DNA from: Edaphochlamys debaryana
Lineage: Eukaryota > Chlorophyta > Chlorophyceae > Chlamydomonadales
NCBI GenBank assembly: GCA_016858145.1
Contig: JAEHOE010000055.1
Location: forward strand, 62,001 to 126,000
Direction of reading: 5' to 3'
Length of the DNA: 64,000 nucleotides
In this document: positions 25,201 to 37,200 of the stretch, piece by piece
Layout: each line of letters begins with the position of its first letter
Numbering within the stretch: the first letter of the stretch is position 1
Notes under the pieces: generated by a model
Told to the model about the DNA's origin: nothing
Seen by the model: only the letters and a program-made list of their open reading frames with translations
The model's database searches: none
Translations under genes and position numbers: made by a program

Positions 25201-27011
25201 CGTCCGGCCCCCAGCCGCCTTCCGCCGCACACAAGTCGATACACCCGGATACGGAGGCGCCGCCCACACGCCCGGGACGGCCCCTGGCGCTGCTTCGGCA
25301 CCCGAACGGTGCGGGGCCCGCTCGTCCCACTGGCGGCTGCCGCCAGAGCCGCCACTGGGCCTGCATGGGGCAACCGAACGGAGCGCCCATCCCAGAGTTC
25401 CGATACCGCATGGGCGACTGCCGTACCAATCCGGGCGCGACGGGAGGCTTAAATAGCCGCCCGGCCGCATTTCCAGGCATAACCTACCCACGAATCGAGG
25501 CGCTCAAGGCCTCGAACCCGGCTCTCTTCTCCCTCTTCGCTCTCTTCTCTCTCTTCTCTCTACGTCCTTGGTACTGCACGACTTGAGCACCCGTACTCTC
25601 GATATCGCGTCCTGTAATCCCGCTTCCTTCACCCACGCCCACTTTCCCCGCTTCACCCTTTCCCACATCACGCGATAGGATACGGCCTGTGTGAGCTTGC
25701 TTACGTAGGTCGCCCCCGATTACCGTGAGCTCGGTAAGCCTAGGCCCGGCTTACCCCTGTTCCCCCAATTGCCCGCAGGTGGACGCACCTCCTGCCTGGC
25801 CCGGACCCACGCGCGGAGCCCCTCCCGTCTCCCCCCGTGTGCCCCCCTTTTCCCGTGCCCGCAGGTGTTCAAGCACACCTGCCCTGCACTCGCACCCGAG
25901 GCGAGTCAAGCCACTCCCCTCCGAGTGCCCCCTTTGTGTGTGCCCCGTGCCCGCAGGTCTTCCCTGCCGGCCTTGGACGTGTGAGCGCGCGTGCAGGACA
26001 AGCTCTCCTGCATCGAGCCCCGTGTGCTCTTCCCTTGCCCTTGCCCTGCCTCCCCGCAGGTCACGGACACACTGCACCCAGGACTCGCCGGAGACCCTTG
26101 CCCGCACGCCTCGAGAGATACCTGCCTGTGGGGTGCACATACCCCAGTCCGCCAGGGTCTCTCACCTTTAGGCATCTGTGGGTTCGAAAGAGCCGAGCGC
26201 CAGCGAGGCGGCACGGCATAGATTGCATTCTGCACTTGCACTTTGCTCTCCGCCTTGCCTGCCCTGCCTTGCCTTGCCCTGTCGCCCTGCCCTTTCTTCC
26301 CCCTTGCCCGTTCCCCCAGGTTCGTACGCGTCAAGCCTTCCCTGCTCACGCGTGAACCCTCTCTCCGTCTGCTCTGCCCGTGCACCCCCTCTGTGCACCG
26401 GCCCTTCTGTCTGGTTCCCTTATCGCCGCGTGCATTGCGCCTGCACCCCGGCCCCTTGCTTTCCCCTTGTTTCTCCCTTGTTTCCCTTGCCCCAGGTCTG
26501 CGCCGACGCCCTGACCTGGTGACACACCCTTGTCTGCTCAACCGTACTTGCATTCACTCTTCGCACGGGATTGCACTCCGTTTCCCCTGCCTTCGGTTAT
26601 TCCCTGTTCTCCCCTCCGGTGTGACGAGTCTTCTTACTCGGCACTCCGTAAGACGTTAATCCGGTCCAAGGGCGCTTGTGGAGAACATCGTTGAGGCTTA
26701 CTAACGTGCTACACCCTCTGCTTCGAGCGAAATTTTGGGTACGCACTTTGGTCAGCCTACTAATCCTTGCGTTCCTCCCCGCTCTGCGTGCCACAAGGGG
26801 TAGGGCAAGACTGGAGAAGGCAAGGTCAAGGGAGGGAAACGAGCGAGCGGAGAGCGAGGGAGGGGAAACAGGGGGAAAGCAGCGGAAGGGGGCGTGCCGC
26901 TCGGATTGAGGGCGACGGCGGGAAACCCCTCGCGCAGCAACAAAACTCTCCCCCAAGCACCTTCCACCGCAGCAAAGCGCAGAGCAAGGCATACTCTTGC
27001 AAGCAAGCAAG
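22235..27011. other. Divergent spacer between LOX A and the TM frame
   Basis: This should hold the LOX A promoter on the left and the promoter of the plus-strand gene at 27012 on the right. The longest frames (a 285-codon frame at 22790-23647 and several minus-strand frames at 23.7-24.4 and 26.6-27.7 kb) match no family I recognise and look like GC-rich chance frames. Bases 25500-26560 are strongly pyrimidine-rich on the plus strand. No terminal inverted repeats, tRNA or rRNA were seen. Confidence 0.5.
25776..26060 (+). repeat. Degenerate pyrimidine-rich units ending GCAGGT
   Basis: TGCCCGCAGGT recurs near 25777, 25856 and 25946, each after a CT-rich run, and a related CCCCGCAGGT occurs near 26050. 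Units are about 80-105 nt and strongly diverged. Each looks like a 3' splice site, yet no clear exons follow. Confidence 0.4.
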
Positions 27012-27890
27012 ATGGGCAGCACTCGCGCGGCCCTGGCGCTCTTGCTCCTGGCCGCGCTCCGAGGCAGCGGCGCCGCGACTCCCCCGGTCGCAGCGTCCCA
27101 CAGCAGCAGCCATGCGCAGGAGCAAGGACACAGCAGCAGCACGGACGTCGCTACAGTGTGCCTCGGTGAGGGCCTGCGGCGAGTCTCCCGCCTCGGGCGC
27201 TCCCCTGTCCCTGCTTGCGAAACCTGCTTCACAGCGAGCTGTTCCTTGCTTTTTTCCTGTGCCGCAGGCGCAACCGAGGCGCTAGCAGCGGCTGTGTTGG
27301 TGCTGGACCTGCGAGCGACCAGCCTGGCGTGCTCGCGATCTGCCTGCAGGCTCGAGCGCGAGACTCCAACAGGGCACGAGGAGGGTTCTGAAGGGGCGCT
27401 GGTGCTGGGCACCAACGTGCTGAAGATCCCGCCATCCTGGCCAGCTGACGCACGGGTCGCCGAGGTGAATGGCTTGAGCGCGACCCAGTCGCTCTCGATT
27501 AACTGCGACTCTGGTTGCACTCCTGAACCACATCGGGTGGTGATTGGTGCGAGCGCTTGTGAGCCGGGTTGGGGACATGGCCAGCAGGCCCCGATGGGAG
27601 CTGGCGGGGTAGAGGGGCCCCCATCGGCAGGGGACTCCGTTCGTGGCGTCGGTAACTCCTCGGGCCTGGATGGCATAAGCTTCCCTGTGTACCGCGTTGA
27701 CGTGCGGGTGGATCTGCCGGTCAGTCAGGTCACGGCTGGAGGAAGGGAGTGCAGGTCGTCGGGCGGGCGTGGGTCCCTCGCGATGGGCATGTCGGTGACC
27801 CTAGTCGTGTTGTTGGGGCTGGTGGGGACGGGGCGGTATGTGGCCATGTGTCAGGTGCGCAAGCTGTACGTCATGTCAGGTGGCCGGTGA
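27012..27890 (+). CDS. Signal-peptide plus single-TM protein, unknown family
   Basis: The ATG at 27012 opens MGSTRAALALLLLAALRG, a clear signal peptide. A likely intron lies at 27166-27267 (102 nt, GTGAGGG...GCCGCAG, in frame whether removed or not). The rest has several cysteines, an NSS glycosylation site, a stretch FPVYRVDVRVDLPVSQV, then a hydrophobic helix (SVTLVVLLGLVGTGRY) and a short basic tail (QVRKLYV) before TGA at 27888. This predicts a type I membrane protein of about 250 residues. I recognise no family. A diverged copy at about 49760-50108 keeps the frame through the TM helix. No TGTAA lies between the stop and the next ATG at 28228, and a donor at 27880 (TCAG|GTGGCC) would join in phase to an acceptor just before GTCGCCAGCATGG, so this may be the first part of the large gene downstream. 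Confidence 0.55.
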   Translation: MGSTRAALALLLLAALRGSGAATPPVAASHSSSHAQEQGHSSSTDVATVCLGEGLRRVSRLGRSPVPACETCFTASCSLLFSCAAGATEALAAAVLVLDLRATSLACSRSACRLERETPTGHEEGSEGALVLGTNVLKIPPSWPADARVAEVNGLSATQSLSINCDSGCTPEPHRVVIGASACEPGWGHGQQAPMGAGGVEGPPSAGDSVRGVGNSSGLDGISFPVYRVDVRVDLPVSQVTAGGRECRSSGGRGSLAMGMSVTLVVLLGLVGTGRYVAMCQVRKLYVMSGGR

Positions 27891-28024
27891 TGACAGCTGG
27901 AGCGAGGGCTCCCTGGTGAAAGGGGCGGGGGGCGAGGGAAAGAGCGGGGGTTCCGAGTGTATCGTGTCGCGGACAGGTCGGCCTTGACCCACCAGGGCTG
28001 CAAAAACCCATGAATTAGCCCTAA

Positions 28025-28044
28025 TTGATACAATTGTGTATCAA
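28025..28044. other. Perfect 20-bp palindrome between TM frame and large gene
   Basis: Arms TTGATACA and TGTATCAA are exact inverted repeats around ATTG. It lies in the 340-nt gap between the TM reading frame and the large gene. The duplicate locus near 50261 has lost the symmetry. Function unknown: possibly a protein-binding site or an RNA hairpin. Confidence 0.5.
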
Positions 28045-28227
28045 CGCAGTAAGCGATGTACACTGTCCCACCTCGGCACTCTGGGCCCGTAAAGTCGCAG
28101 CGCTGACCGCTAGCACCCTTTACCCGGGCGTGCGCCCAAGCAAGCCCCATAAGCAGGCGCATAGCAATGTATATGTAGACCATACTGGTGCGGTTCTAGG
28201 GCCTCGCCGGTGTCAGCAGTCGCCAGC

Positions 28228-31200
28228 ATGGCTTCCGACTCGTTCGAGCTCACCAGCAGCATCAGCGGCCTGTCGACGGATATCAGCATCGACCATGAAG
28301 ATGCTCCGCCAGCTCGCGCGGCCCCGGCGGGTCGAGCAGGCGCTCCGGCCGCTCGGCAGTCGGCATCAGCGTCGGCAGGGAATCGCAGCGCCCGGCCTGC
28401 GGCCAAAGCCTCGGACTCGTTTGAGCTGTCGGTGTCGGGATCGATCGACCTGTCAGGCTCGCTGGAGATAGACCACGGGGCTGCCCGTCCCTCGGCCCCA
28501 GCGCGCGGCGGAGGCGCCAGCATCCCGCGGCCCGCCTCCCGCGGCAAGCCCAGGCCGGTATCAGGTGCGGACCCCGACCGGCTCTGGTTCTGGCATGTGT
28601 GGACAGGAATCTCTCACCAGGCCACCCCTGAGGGCTCCGCGCATTGGGGTTCCTGCCGCTGGGTGCTTGCCGCCCGTTTGAGCGTTCATGACACCCGTCA
28701 TCCCCCTTGCGCCCCTTTCCCCGGTGCCCTGCACCCAGCCGGCCGCGCCCCTGCACCCTGGGCGGGTGCTGATGACAGCGGGAGCCTGTCCATATCTCTG
28801 TCTGCCTCTGAGGACCTCGGGGACATCTCCATAGAGCACTCGGGCTCCACTGCAGGGGCGGGCGGGGGCAGGGCCAAGCCAGCCGCACGGGGCGGGGCCG
28901 GCGGCAAGCCGCCGCTTCCCAAGGCCGCGTCCCATGGCAGGCCCCCGGCAGGGCGCAGGTGCGGGTGGGATGCCGGGTGCGGAGGGGGCTGGCGGCGTGG
29001 CGAGGGGTGAGGGCAACGGGGGCATCGGCACTGGCTTGGATGAGGCTCACTGCCGCCAGAGGGGTCGTATTGTACGCTAGGAGAAGAGGGAGAAGGCAGA
29101 GGCTCAGATGGCGAACTGCTTGCTGGCACTTGACATAAGTGCTCTTTAGCTGAGTGTTGGATCACGCCCCGGGATTGCTGTGCAGGGAGTCGGCTGTGGA
29201 GGTCCTGAACCTTGATGGCCCCCGTCCCAGCAAGGCAAAAAAGGTGCGCACGGCGGAAGGGGCCGTGGGGACAGACGCATCAGGGGGCGCTCGGGAGGGC
29301 CCTCTGACAGCTCCAACCTGTACCCTCACATGCCAGTGCCTGGCACTGCCAGTCCGGGTTGACACGCTGCATGCGCGGTACGTATGCCGCAGGGCCCCGC
29401 CTCCAGTGCGTACGTGGACTCGGATTTTGAGATGAGTGGATCCAGCATCTCGATTGACCAAAGGTGCGCTGCCAGGCGGCAAGTTCCGGGCCGCATCCTC
29501 GTTCCGTCCTGCAGCATGTCCGCTAAGCCATGCCCCTCTCACGTTTTGCCCCGCACTTTACGTCTCATACCCGCAGCATGTCGATCGAGCATAGCCTGGA
29601 GATGGAGCCACCCCCGCGCCGCCACGTAACGCCCATCAGCGGCACCCCCGCCGCGGCCGCAGCCGCCAAGGCCAAAGCCCGAGCGAGCGAGAGCTTCGAG
29701 CTCTCTGGCAGCATCGACTTCAGCGGCAGCGGTAGCATCGAGGTTGGCGCGGGCGGCGGCGGCAGGGCCGAGGTGATGCGGGTTCCGGCTGCCAAGGCCT
29801 CTGGCGGGGGCAACATCAGTATGGGCAGTGACCCCAGCATCAGCGGCAGCATCAGTCTCAGCGGCAGCAGCATAGACATCACGGGGAGCCTAGACCTTGA
29901 CGCGTCTGGGGGCCGGGCCGGCGGTGGCAAGGCGGCGGCAGGGAGGCCGCCCACGCGGCGTCCGCCGCCGGCTCCTGCACGGGAAGAAGCGCGGACGCCG
30001 TCTCTGTCGGGTGAGCCTTTCTTGCTGGGGACTTGGGTGGGAAGCTGTAGCGCTTTGCTCTCTGGGCATTTGGGTTAGCAAGCTTGATCTGGGGACTTAG
30101 GGTTCAGGGCGAGGCCGCCGTCCACCCATAGTTGCCTTTACGCGCCCGCCCGCCCGCCCTTACTGTGCTTACAAAGCTGGGGCACTTGGAGAAGGCATCG
30201 CGTGTCTTACTGCTTCTTGGCTCTATTCCCTCACAGGCTCCAGCTTCGCATCGTCCGACGACGGCGGGGACCGGCGCGGGGGCGGCTCGGGCCGGCGGCC
30301 AGCCTCAGCGGTGCGCCACCTGTCCCACCTGAAGGTGACGCGGGTGGTCCGAGCGCCGTGTGCAAGGCCCAAGAAAGCAACTTCAGCGAAGCTTAGCGAA
30401 AAGTCTTTTGATGCTGACTTGGATGCGGCATCTCTGTTCCTCTGTGTCTGCAACCGCAGGACGGCTCCCCGGCAGGGCGATCTGGGTCGGGTCGCAGCTC
30501 CGTGGGCGGGCTCACGGCCGAAGCGGCCTTTGCTAGCGGCTCCTCCCGCAGCCGCAGCCCCAGCTTTGGAGCCTCTCCGCGCCGCAGCCCCAGCCGCAGC
30601 GGCACGCACTCCCTCAGCGGCGGCAGCAGCGACGGCGGCGGCCGGACGATGCTGATGTCAGCAGAGGATCTTGACGACATGCGCGCTCGGGGAGGCGGCG
30701 GCGGCGGTGCCGACATGACCTTCAGCATCAGTGGTGACATCAGCATTGCGCACAGCGACGACTTTGAGACACCGAGAGTTGTGGCGGCGGCGAAGGCGCC
30801 GGCGGCGGCGCCAGCGCGGCAGGCACGTGCCTCGACTTCGATTGAGCTTAGCGACTCGCTCGTTTCGGTTGGATCGGATGGCTCGGGCACCGCCGCCAAC
30901 CGTCGCGGCGGCGGCGGCGGCGGCGGCGGCCGGTCGGCGTCGCAAAGGCGCATGGGCGAGAGCGGCGGCGTCAGCTCGCTACGCGCCGCCAGCAGTCGCG
31001 ACGCTTCGTCTTCCGACGACGGCGGTACGCGGCGGCGGCACGGCGGCAAGGGCCTGGCGTCCGCCTCCGTCGACGTCGGTGTGTCGGTGGCAGCGACCGC
31101 CGGCGACCGCCGCCGCAGCTCCGCCACTGTGTCACTGTCTGAATCCAAATCATCAGGCGCCTCTCGATCCGCATCCCAGTCGATCGTTTCGGAGGCTAGT

Positions 31201-34200
31201 AGAGACGGCGGTCGGCCTAAGCTGATGACTATGGATGACCTTCAGGTGAGGCTTTGCGCTGCAAAGGTTGTGTGTGGGACTGCGGGCACTGGCGTAATCA
31301 CTGCTGAGTGCCGGGGTCGGGTGCTGATTGCTGGGCCTGGTCCTCGTTATACCAGGGGCTGGCAAGGAGCCCTGCCGTACGGACGGTGCTGTTGCCGTAC
31401 ACTTGTGTACACGCTTGCTGCTGCCGTCCTCTGGCTTCTCTCGCGGCTGGATCACTCTCACGGCGGTTCCTTTCCCTGTCGGCCCCTCGCCTTTGCGTGC
31501 AGGAGGTGGCTGCTTCCGTGAGCGCCCGCAGCGACTCCCTCCACAGCCACAGCAGCAGGCGCAGCAGCCAGCGGCGGAGCCGCAGCCCGAGCCGCAGCCG
31601 CAGCGGTACCGTCTCCATGACAAGCGGTGACAGCCCCCCACGGGTGCGGCTGCTGGGCATCGACGCTCTGGAGGCGGCACAACCTGTGGTACTGCCGCCA
31701 AGGGCCAAGAGCCCTGAGCCGGAGAGCAGTGTAGGCGGGAGCGAGGTCAGCAGCATCCTCAGCAGCCGCAGCGGACGGAGTGGGCAGAGCGGGAAGAGCG
31801 GCAAGAGCGGAGGGAGTGGGGGGAGCGGGCGGGGCAAGGAGGAGGCGGGGGAGGAGGAGGACCCGCTTGCGGACCTGGAGATGGTGCAGGAGGACAGCGG
31901 CAGCAGCGTGGAGCACATCATGGACATTACTCAGCTGACGCGGGTGGCCTCGGTCGGGGCAGAATCCAAGGTGAGCCGTGCTGGGGCCTAGCTAGGATCT
32001 CGACGATAGCAACTTCGTGACGGCGGGACCTGGGTGCCAACGGCCCCCAGGCCTTGGCACGACAGATGCAAGGACTAAGTCACGACGGGTCCTTGCCGTT
32101 GGTTGGGTCCGCAGGCAAGCTCCCGGCGCGCTGCCTCCAGCCCCCGCTCCAGCGTCCGCAGCCCTCAGAGCCGCAGCGCCCGTAGCAGCCGCGGCGGCGG
32201 GAGCCGGGGGAGCGACGACCGGAGCAGCGTCAGGAGCAGCCGTGAGGGCGGGGGTGTCCGCCAGTCGGACGATGACCCGTTGGCTGGGCTTCCGATGGTC
32301 CAAGAGGACAGCGACAGCGATGCTGAGCACATCATGGACATTACTCAGCTCACGCGCGTTGTGTCGGCGCGGACGGGGTCGCCGGTGAGTGGGGCTTGAC
32401 GGCCTCTTGGCTTGTCGCGCGGCTGGGGCTAGACATCCGTTCTCGGGCGTTGGGTGCAGGGCGGGGGTTGCCATGTGGTTGTCATGCGGTGGTGCGGGGC
32501 CGGCTCTGTCGCATGCCGTACGTTTCCATCTACCTGGTTTTATAAGCACGTGGGCCACCTGCGCCTCTGCCCACCAGTCCGGCCGTGCCAGCGCGGGGGA
32601 GGAGGGCGACGCTTACGAGGAGGACTTCGAATCCGTGCCGACCGAGTCAGCAACGGCCTCTCGCGACGTCTCGCGAAACACCTCGCTCGCGAGCCGCAGC
32701 CTGCGTCGTCGCGACTCCCTGCCAGCCGGCTACGTCGAGCCCAGCTTCACGCAGCCCGGCGGCGCGTCTCGTCCCATCCCGCCGATCCAGGAACGCTCCG
32801 AAACCGGGTCCGCCACCAGCTCGTACGGCAGCTCGTCCAGATCCGGCAAGCGCAGTCGAACCGCCGCGGCGACGCCAGGGGCGGCGGCGACCGTGGCGCG
32901 GCCGGTCGCCGCGCGGCGGGCCGGAGCCGCTGCATCGCCGCCGCCAGCGCTGCGGATGACCCCAAGCGGCCGTATCCCTGACCCGGCGGCGGTGGGGAGC
33001 CCGCTGCCTGCGTCACGGGCCGGCGAGCGACGGCCTCGGTCAAGTGCGGGGACCGTGGAGGCGGAGGAGAGCCTCATGGCACAGGCCGTTCGGGAAGGTG
33101 CGTGCCAATCCTGGGACCAACCAGAAGCTGCGGGGGAAGAGCAGGGGAAGCTGCAGCTGCCAGGGAGCATGGCATGGCGTGTCGTGTGGTGAGGGCCTGG
33201 TCGGGTGACGGTGGGAGGAAGGCTTCGGGGCATGGTGCTCGCCGTGTCGAATTTACAGCTCAGCATGAGTAATGCTACGCCGCCGTACCCTGCCGTACAG
33301 ATTCGGAGCTGTCGTCTGCTTCCATGCGGGGGGAGTCGGCGGACGCCTTCGAGTCCCCGGGCGGGACCACCCTGGACGCATCCCGCATGTCACAGGTGGG
33401 CGCAGCTTTGCATCCGATTCGGACAGAAGTCCGGACGTTTTGTCACCACGGGGTTTTCTTCATGCTCCAGGGCCTCTTGTGAACACGTCGGGCCATACCG
33501 TACTCACGGGCCCCGCCGTGCCGCTGTTCTTGCATCCGCATAGAGACCGTGTTGCCACAAAGGGGACTGCGGTCTGCTGAGGCTCTCCCTGGGGCTCCCA
33601 TCGTGCAAAGCTTCCTAGCGGGGCTTCTTCTCCTGCTCTCAAACCCATTCCTGATCCGCCCCATTGAAACCATGCCCCTCCCTCTCGACCTCTGCTGCCC
33701 CCATGTCCAGTCCGGCACGCTGCCCGGCGCCGCCCCCGTGGCCCCCGGCTGGACCATCCCCCGCGCCGACCTGGGCCGGGGTGGGCACGGCGGCGCGGGC
33801 GGCTACCGGGGCGACCCCCTGGCATACTCGCGGGACTCGGAGCTGTCGGAGGAGTTCATCCCGTCGCAGGTGGGGGGAAGCCGTGGTTGGGGCTATGTTG
33901 GAAGTTGCGTGCTGGTCTTCGGCTTGACGCCTTGCTCACGGCATGCCACCGCACATGCTTTGCCTTCTTCCCTGCTCCTCCCGCACCGCAGGGCATGCAG
34001 CGAGTGCTGGGCGCAGGCCACCCGGAGTTCCGGCCGCTGCTGCCCGCCCACCCCGCCGCCGGCCCCGGCCTGGCCACGCCCGGCGGCCAGGTGCCCGTGC
34101 CGGCCTTCACCACACGCGGCGTGCCCTCGCCCGCACAGCCCTCCTCGCCCTTCGCCGGCCAGCCCACCACAACCCCCTTCACCCCTCAGCCGCTCCAGCC

Positions 34201-37200
34201 CCAGCCCGCCCAACCCCAACCCCAGCCGCTCCAAGCTCAAGCGCAGCCCCAACCACAACAGCTACAGCCGCAGACGCAACCGCAACAGCAGGCACAGGCC
34301 GCCTTCTTCCAGCCCCAGCCGCAGCCGCTGCAGCGGCCGATTCCGGCGCTGTCGTTTGGCATTCCAGCGCCGCCGCTGACGTTGGAGGCCAAGCTAGAGG
34401 CGCTGGGGCTGTTGCCTCCGCCGGAGCCGGACTTTGGCTCCCCACGGCGTCGCTCCACGTACGGAGGCACGCCGCCGTCGCTGCAGCCCCTGACGTCGGC
34501 AACACTGCAAGAGGATCAGGTGAGGAGGGCGGAATGCTGGGCACCGGGTAGTGCTTGGTTGCGGTTGCAACGAGGGGTAGCGATGTGACAAGCTAGGAAG
34601 GTTCTGGGAGGGGTCACATGAGCGCATTGGTACCGTATCCGATGGCTGGGGAGTCAGAGGCTTTCCCCTCCTGTTGCTCTTGCTGTCTGGCCGCTCACAT
34701 CCAGCGTGTTGTGCCTTTGTACACCGCCAACAGGCGCCGTACAGCCCCGTACACTACGAGCAGATCTACACCAGCAGCCGCTCCCCACCCCACTCGCCAC
34801 AGCGGTACGGCGAGCCGCAGCCCTCCGCCGTACGGACGTCGACGTACGGCAGCGCCTCGGAGCTGCCGTACCCACCCCCCGTCCGAACGTCGTTGTACGG
34901 CGGTCAGGACCGGCCCTCGTCGTACGGCGGCGCCCCGGAGCCGTCGTACGCTCGTCCGCTGCCCGCGATGCCCAAACCATCCCCGCCGCCACAGTCGCCG
35001 CCGCCGCCGCCGCCCCGGCCGCCGCCGGAGCCTGTGTCCCCGGAGGTTGCGGCGGCCGCCGCGCCGCCGCCGACGCTAACCGCCATCATCGCCACGCAGA
35101 CAGACGTGTACTCGAATGTGGTGGATCTGGATCCGATCCCACGGCCCGGCACCGTCAAGCTCCGGACCGTCGCCACGCAGGCAAGCTGCGGAACCGGGAA
35201 GATGCGAGTTAGGGGTGCCAGGTTGCCAAGGGGTGGTGGTCGACGCGGGCCCACGAGAGCCGGTAGCCGCTACTTCTACTGGAGCTCTTTCCCCAAACCC
35301 GCTTGACGCTGTGACTTACTCTAGCGTACTTGCTGCACACTCGAAGCATGTCACATGGGTTCCACCTTGTTGCGCTCAACCAACTCGGCTTTTGTTTATC
35401 CGCACCCCGCAGTGGGGCACTCTGCACGAGATTGGGACCCAGGTGGGGAGCGGAAAAGGGGCGAAAGGGGCTGGGTCGGAAGGGCAGGCCTGCAGGGTCA
35501 CGGGGCAAGAGGCCGTGTCTGAGGGGCATGGGCACGGGGCCACAAGGGGTGGCGTTAAGGGTAGAGGACGAAGAGCCGTCTTGCAAGTCTCCCTCCACGC
35601 CTCAACCCCCGCAGGTGGCCTTCAGCCCGGGCTCCAAGCAGCTGACGGAAGCGCCCCCCTACCCGACGCGTCGGCAAAACACACACACATCCCCCCACCC
35701 ATCCCCGTCTTCCCTCCCCTCTCTCCCACAGGTGGCCTACGACCCGGGCTCTGAGCGGCTGACCGAGGCCCCCCCCGAGGGCCAGGAGCCGCTGAGGGAG
35801 GCGGTGCTGCCGCCCGAGGTGCGGGCGCAGCTGGCGGCACAGGCGGCAGCGCAGGTGGGGAGCGGGGTGGGGGATGAAAGGGGGAGCGTGTGTGTTTCGC
35901 CGACGCGTCAGGGGTGTGTGGTGCGGGCGCAGCTGGCGGCGCAGGCAGCAGCGCAGGTGGGGAGCGGGGTGGGGGATTGAAGGGGGAGCGTGTGTGTTTC
36001 GCCGACGCGTCAGGGGTGTGTGGAGCGGGCGCAGCCGGCGGCACAGGCAGCAGCGCAGGTGGGGAGCGGGGTGGGGCAGTGGGGTTCAAGGTACCGGCAG
36101 CTGGCAGTCTAGGTGGTCTCAAGAGAAGGTGCTGCAAGCCTGCTCAACCGCAACACCTTCCTCTCCGTGGGGAGTCCCTTGCCTCGAGGTGCCTACGCCC
36201 TTGAGGTCGCAGATCTCAGCCCATCACTCCTTCCCCCCGGTTCCCCCAGGCCGCCCACCAGCAGCAGCTGTACGGCCCCTTTACTAAGCCGCCGCCCTTG
36301 GGCAAGAGCCAGCACTCCCTTCTGCAGGTGGGCGGGGAGGGGTGGAGGGCCAATACCGCACACCGAGTGCACAGTTGCACCGGGCTTTGGCATCGAAATC
36401 GGCAATCGGCGCGGGGCCGCAATGCTGGGGCTGTACCACTGACCCATGCACGCCCCATGCACTCATGCTGCCCCCACCAACCCACCCAGTCTGGCGCCGA
36501 CGCGCTGTTGGGCGGCGTGGGCGCTCCCCTCAGCGGCATTGGCCCCGGATTCGGGATCTTGTCTTTGGCCTTCCACTCCGTCAAGACCGCCGCCATGCTT
36601 GAGAACCTGGAGAGAAGCCTCACCTCCGCCGGCGCCGCCGCCGGGCTCAGTCATCCCCGTCACCTGCCGCCGCCGCCGTACGGCATGCCGCCGCCGTACG
36701 GGATGATGCCGCCGCCGCACGGCGTGCCGTACGGCGTGCACCCGGGGATGATGCCGCCGCCGCCGCCGGGCTGGCCTTGGCCGCCGGGTGCGCCGCCGCC
36801 GCCGCCGCACGGGGCGTCGATGCCGCCGATGGGCGGCGGCCCGGCGGCGCCGTCAGCTTCGCCGCCGCCCCCAGCGCGGCCGCCGGGGTCGGATGGCAAG
36901 GCGGCTGTGGCGGCGTACCGCGCTGCCGTCGAGGCTGCTGCTGCCGCGGCGGCGGCTGCCTTGGCGGCATCACCTAGCGCCGTCAAGCGGACCTCCACAA
37001 CCGGAAATCCCAACAACAAAGACAGCAAGGACACGTCGAAAGCCGACGGCGGTTGGCCGACAACCACCACAATCACACCTAACGCCAGCAACGGCGGCGG
37101 CGGCGGCAACTCTGGCCTCAGCCCCCGCGGCGCCCCCTCCCGCCTCCGCTCCATCTCCTTCCGCCACGATCCCAGCACTGCTGCCGCCGTGGCATCCGCC

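Larger units (their letters stand above)
35810..36058 (+). repeat. 102-bp tandem repeat: 45-nt exon end plus 57-nt element
   Basis: An exon end (GCGGGCGCAGCTGGCGGC to GCAGCGCAG) and the 57-nt element after it are repeated with period 102 nt. Donors fall at 35855, 35957 and 36059. Each exon-like unit is flanked by AG and GT, so zero, one or two units could be included in mRNA. The second element contains an in-frame TGA if retained. Confidence 0.8.

Noticed and set aside
26597..27676. 359-codon minus-strand frame overlapping the TM gene
   Set aside because: It runs antisense through the signal-peptide exon and spacer, is low in complexity and has no recognisable domain; the plus-strand frame has a signal peptide, a TM helix and a conserved copy.
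35855..36013. CRISPR-like array because of regular repeats and spacers
   Set aside because: The repeats are only two to three, contain intron-like ends and lie inside a eukaryotic coding gene; no cas genes are present.
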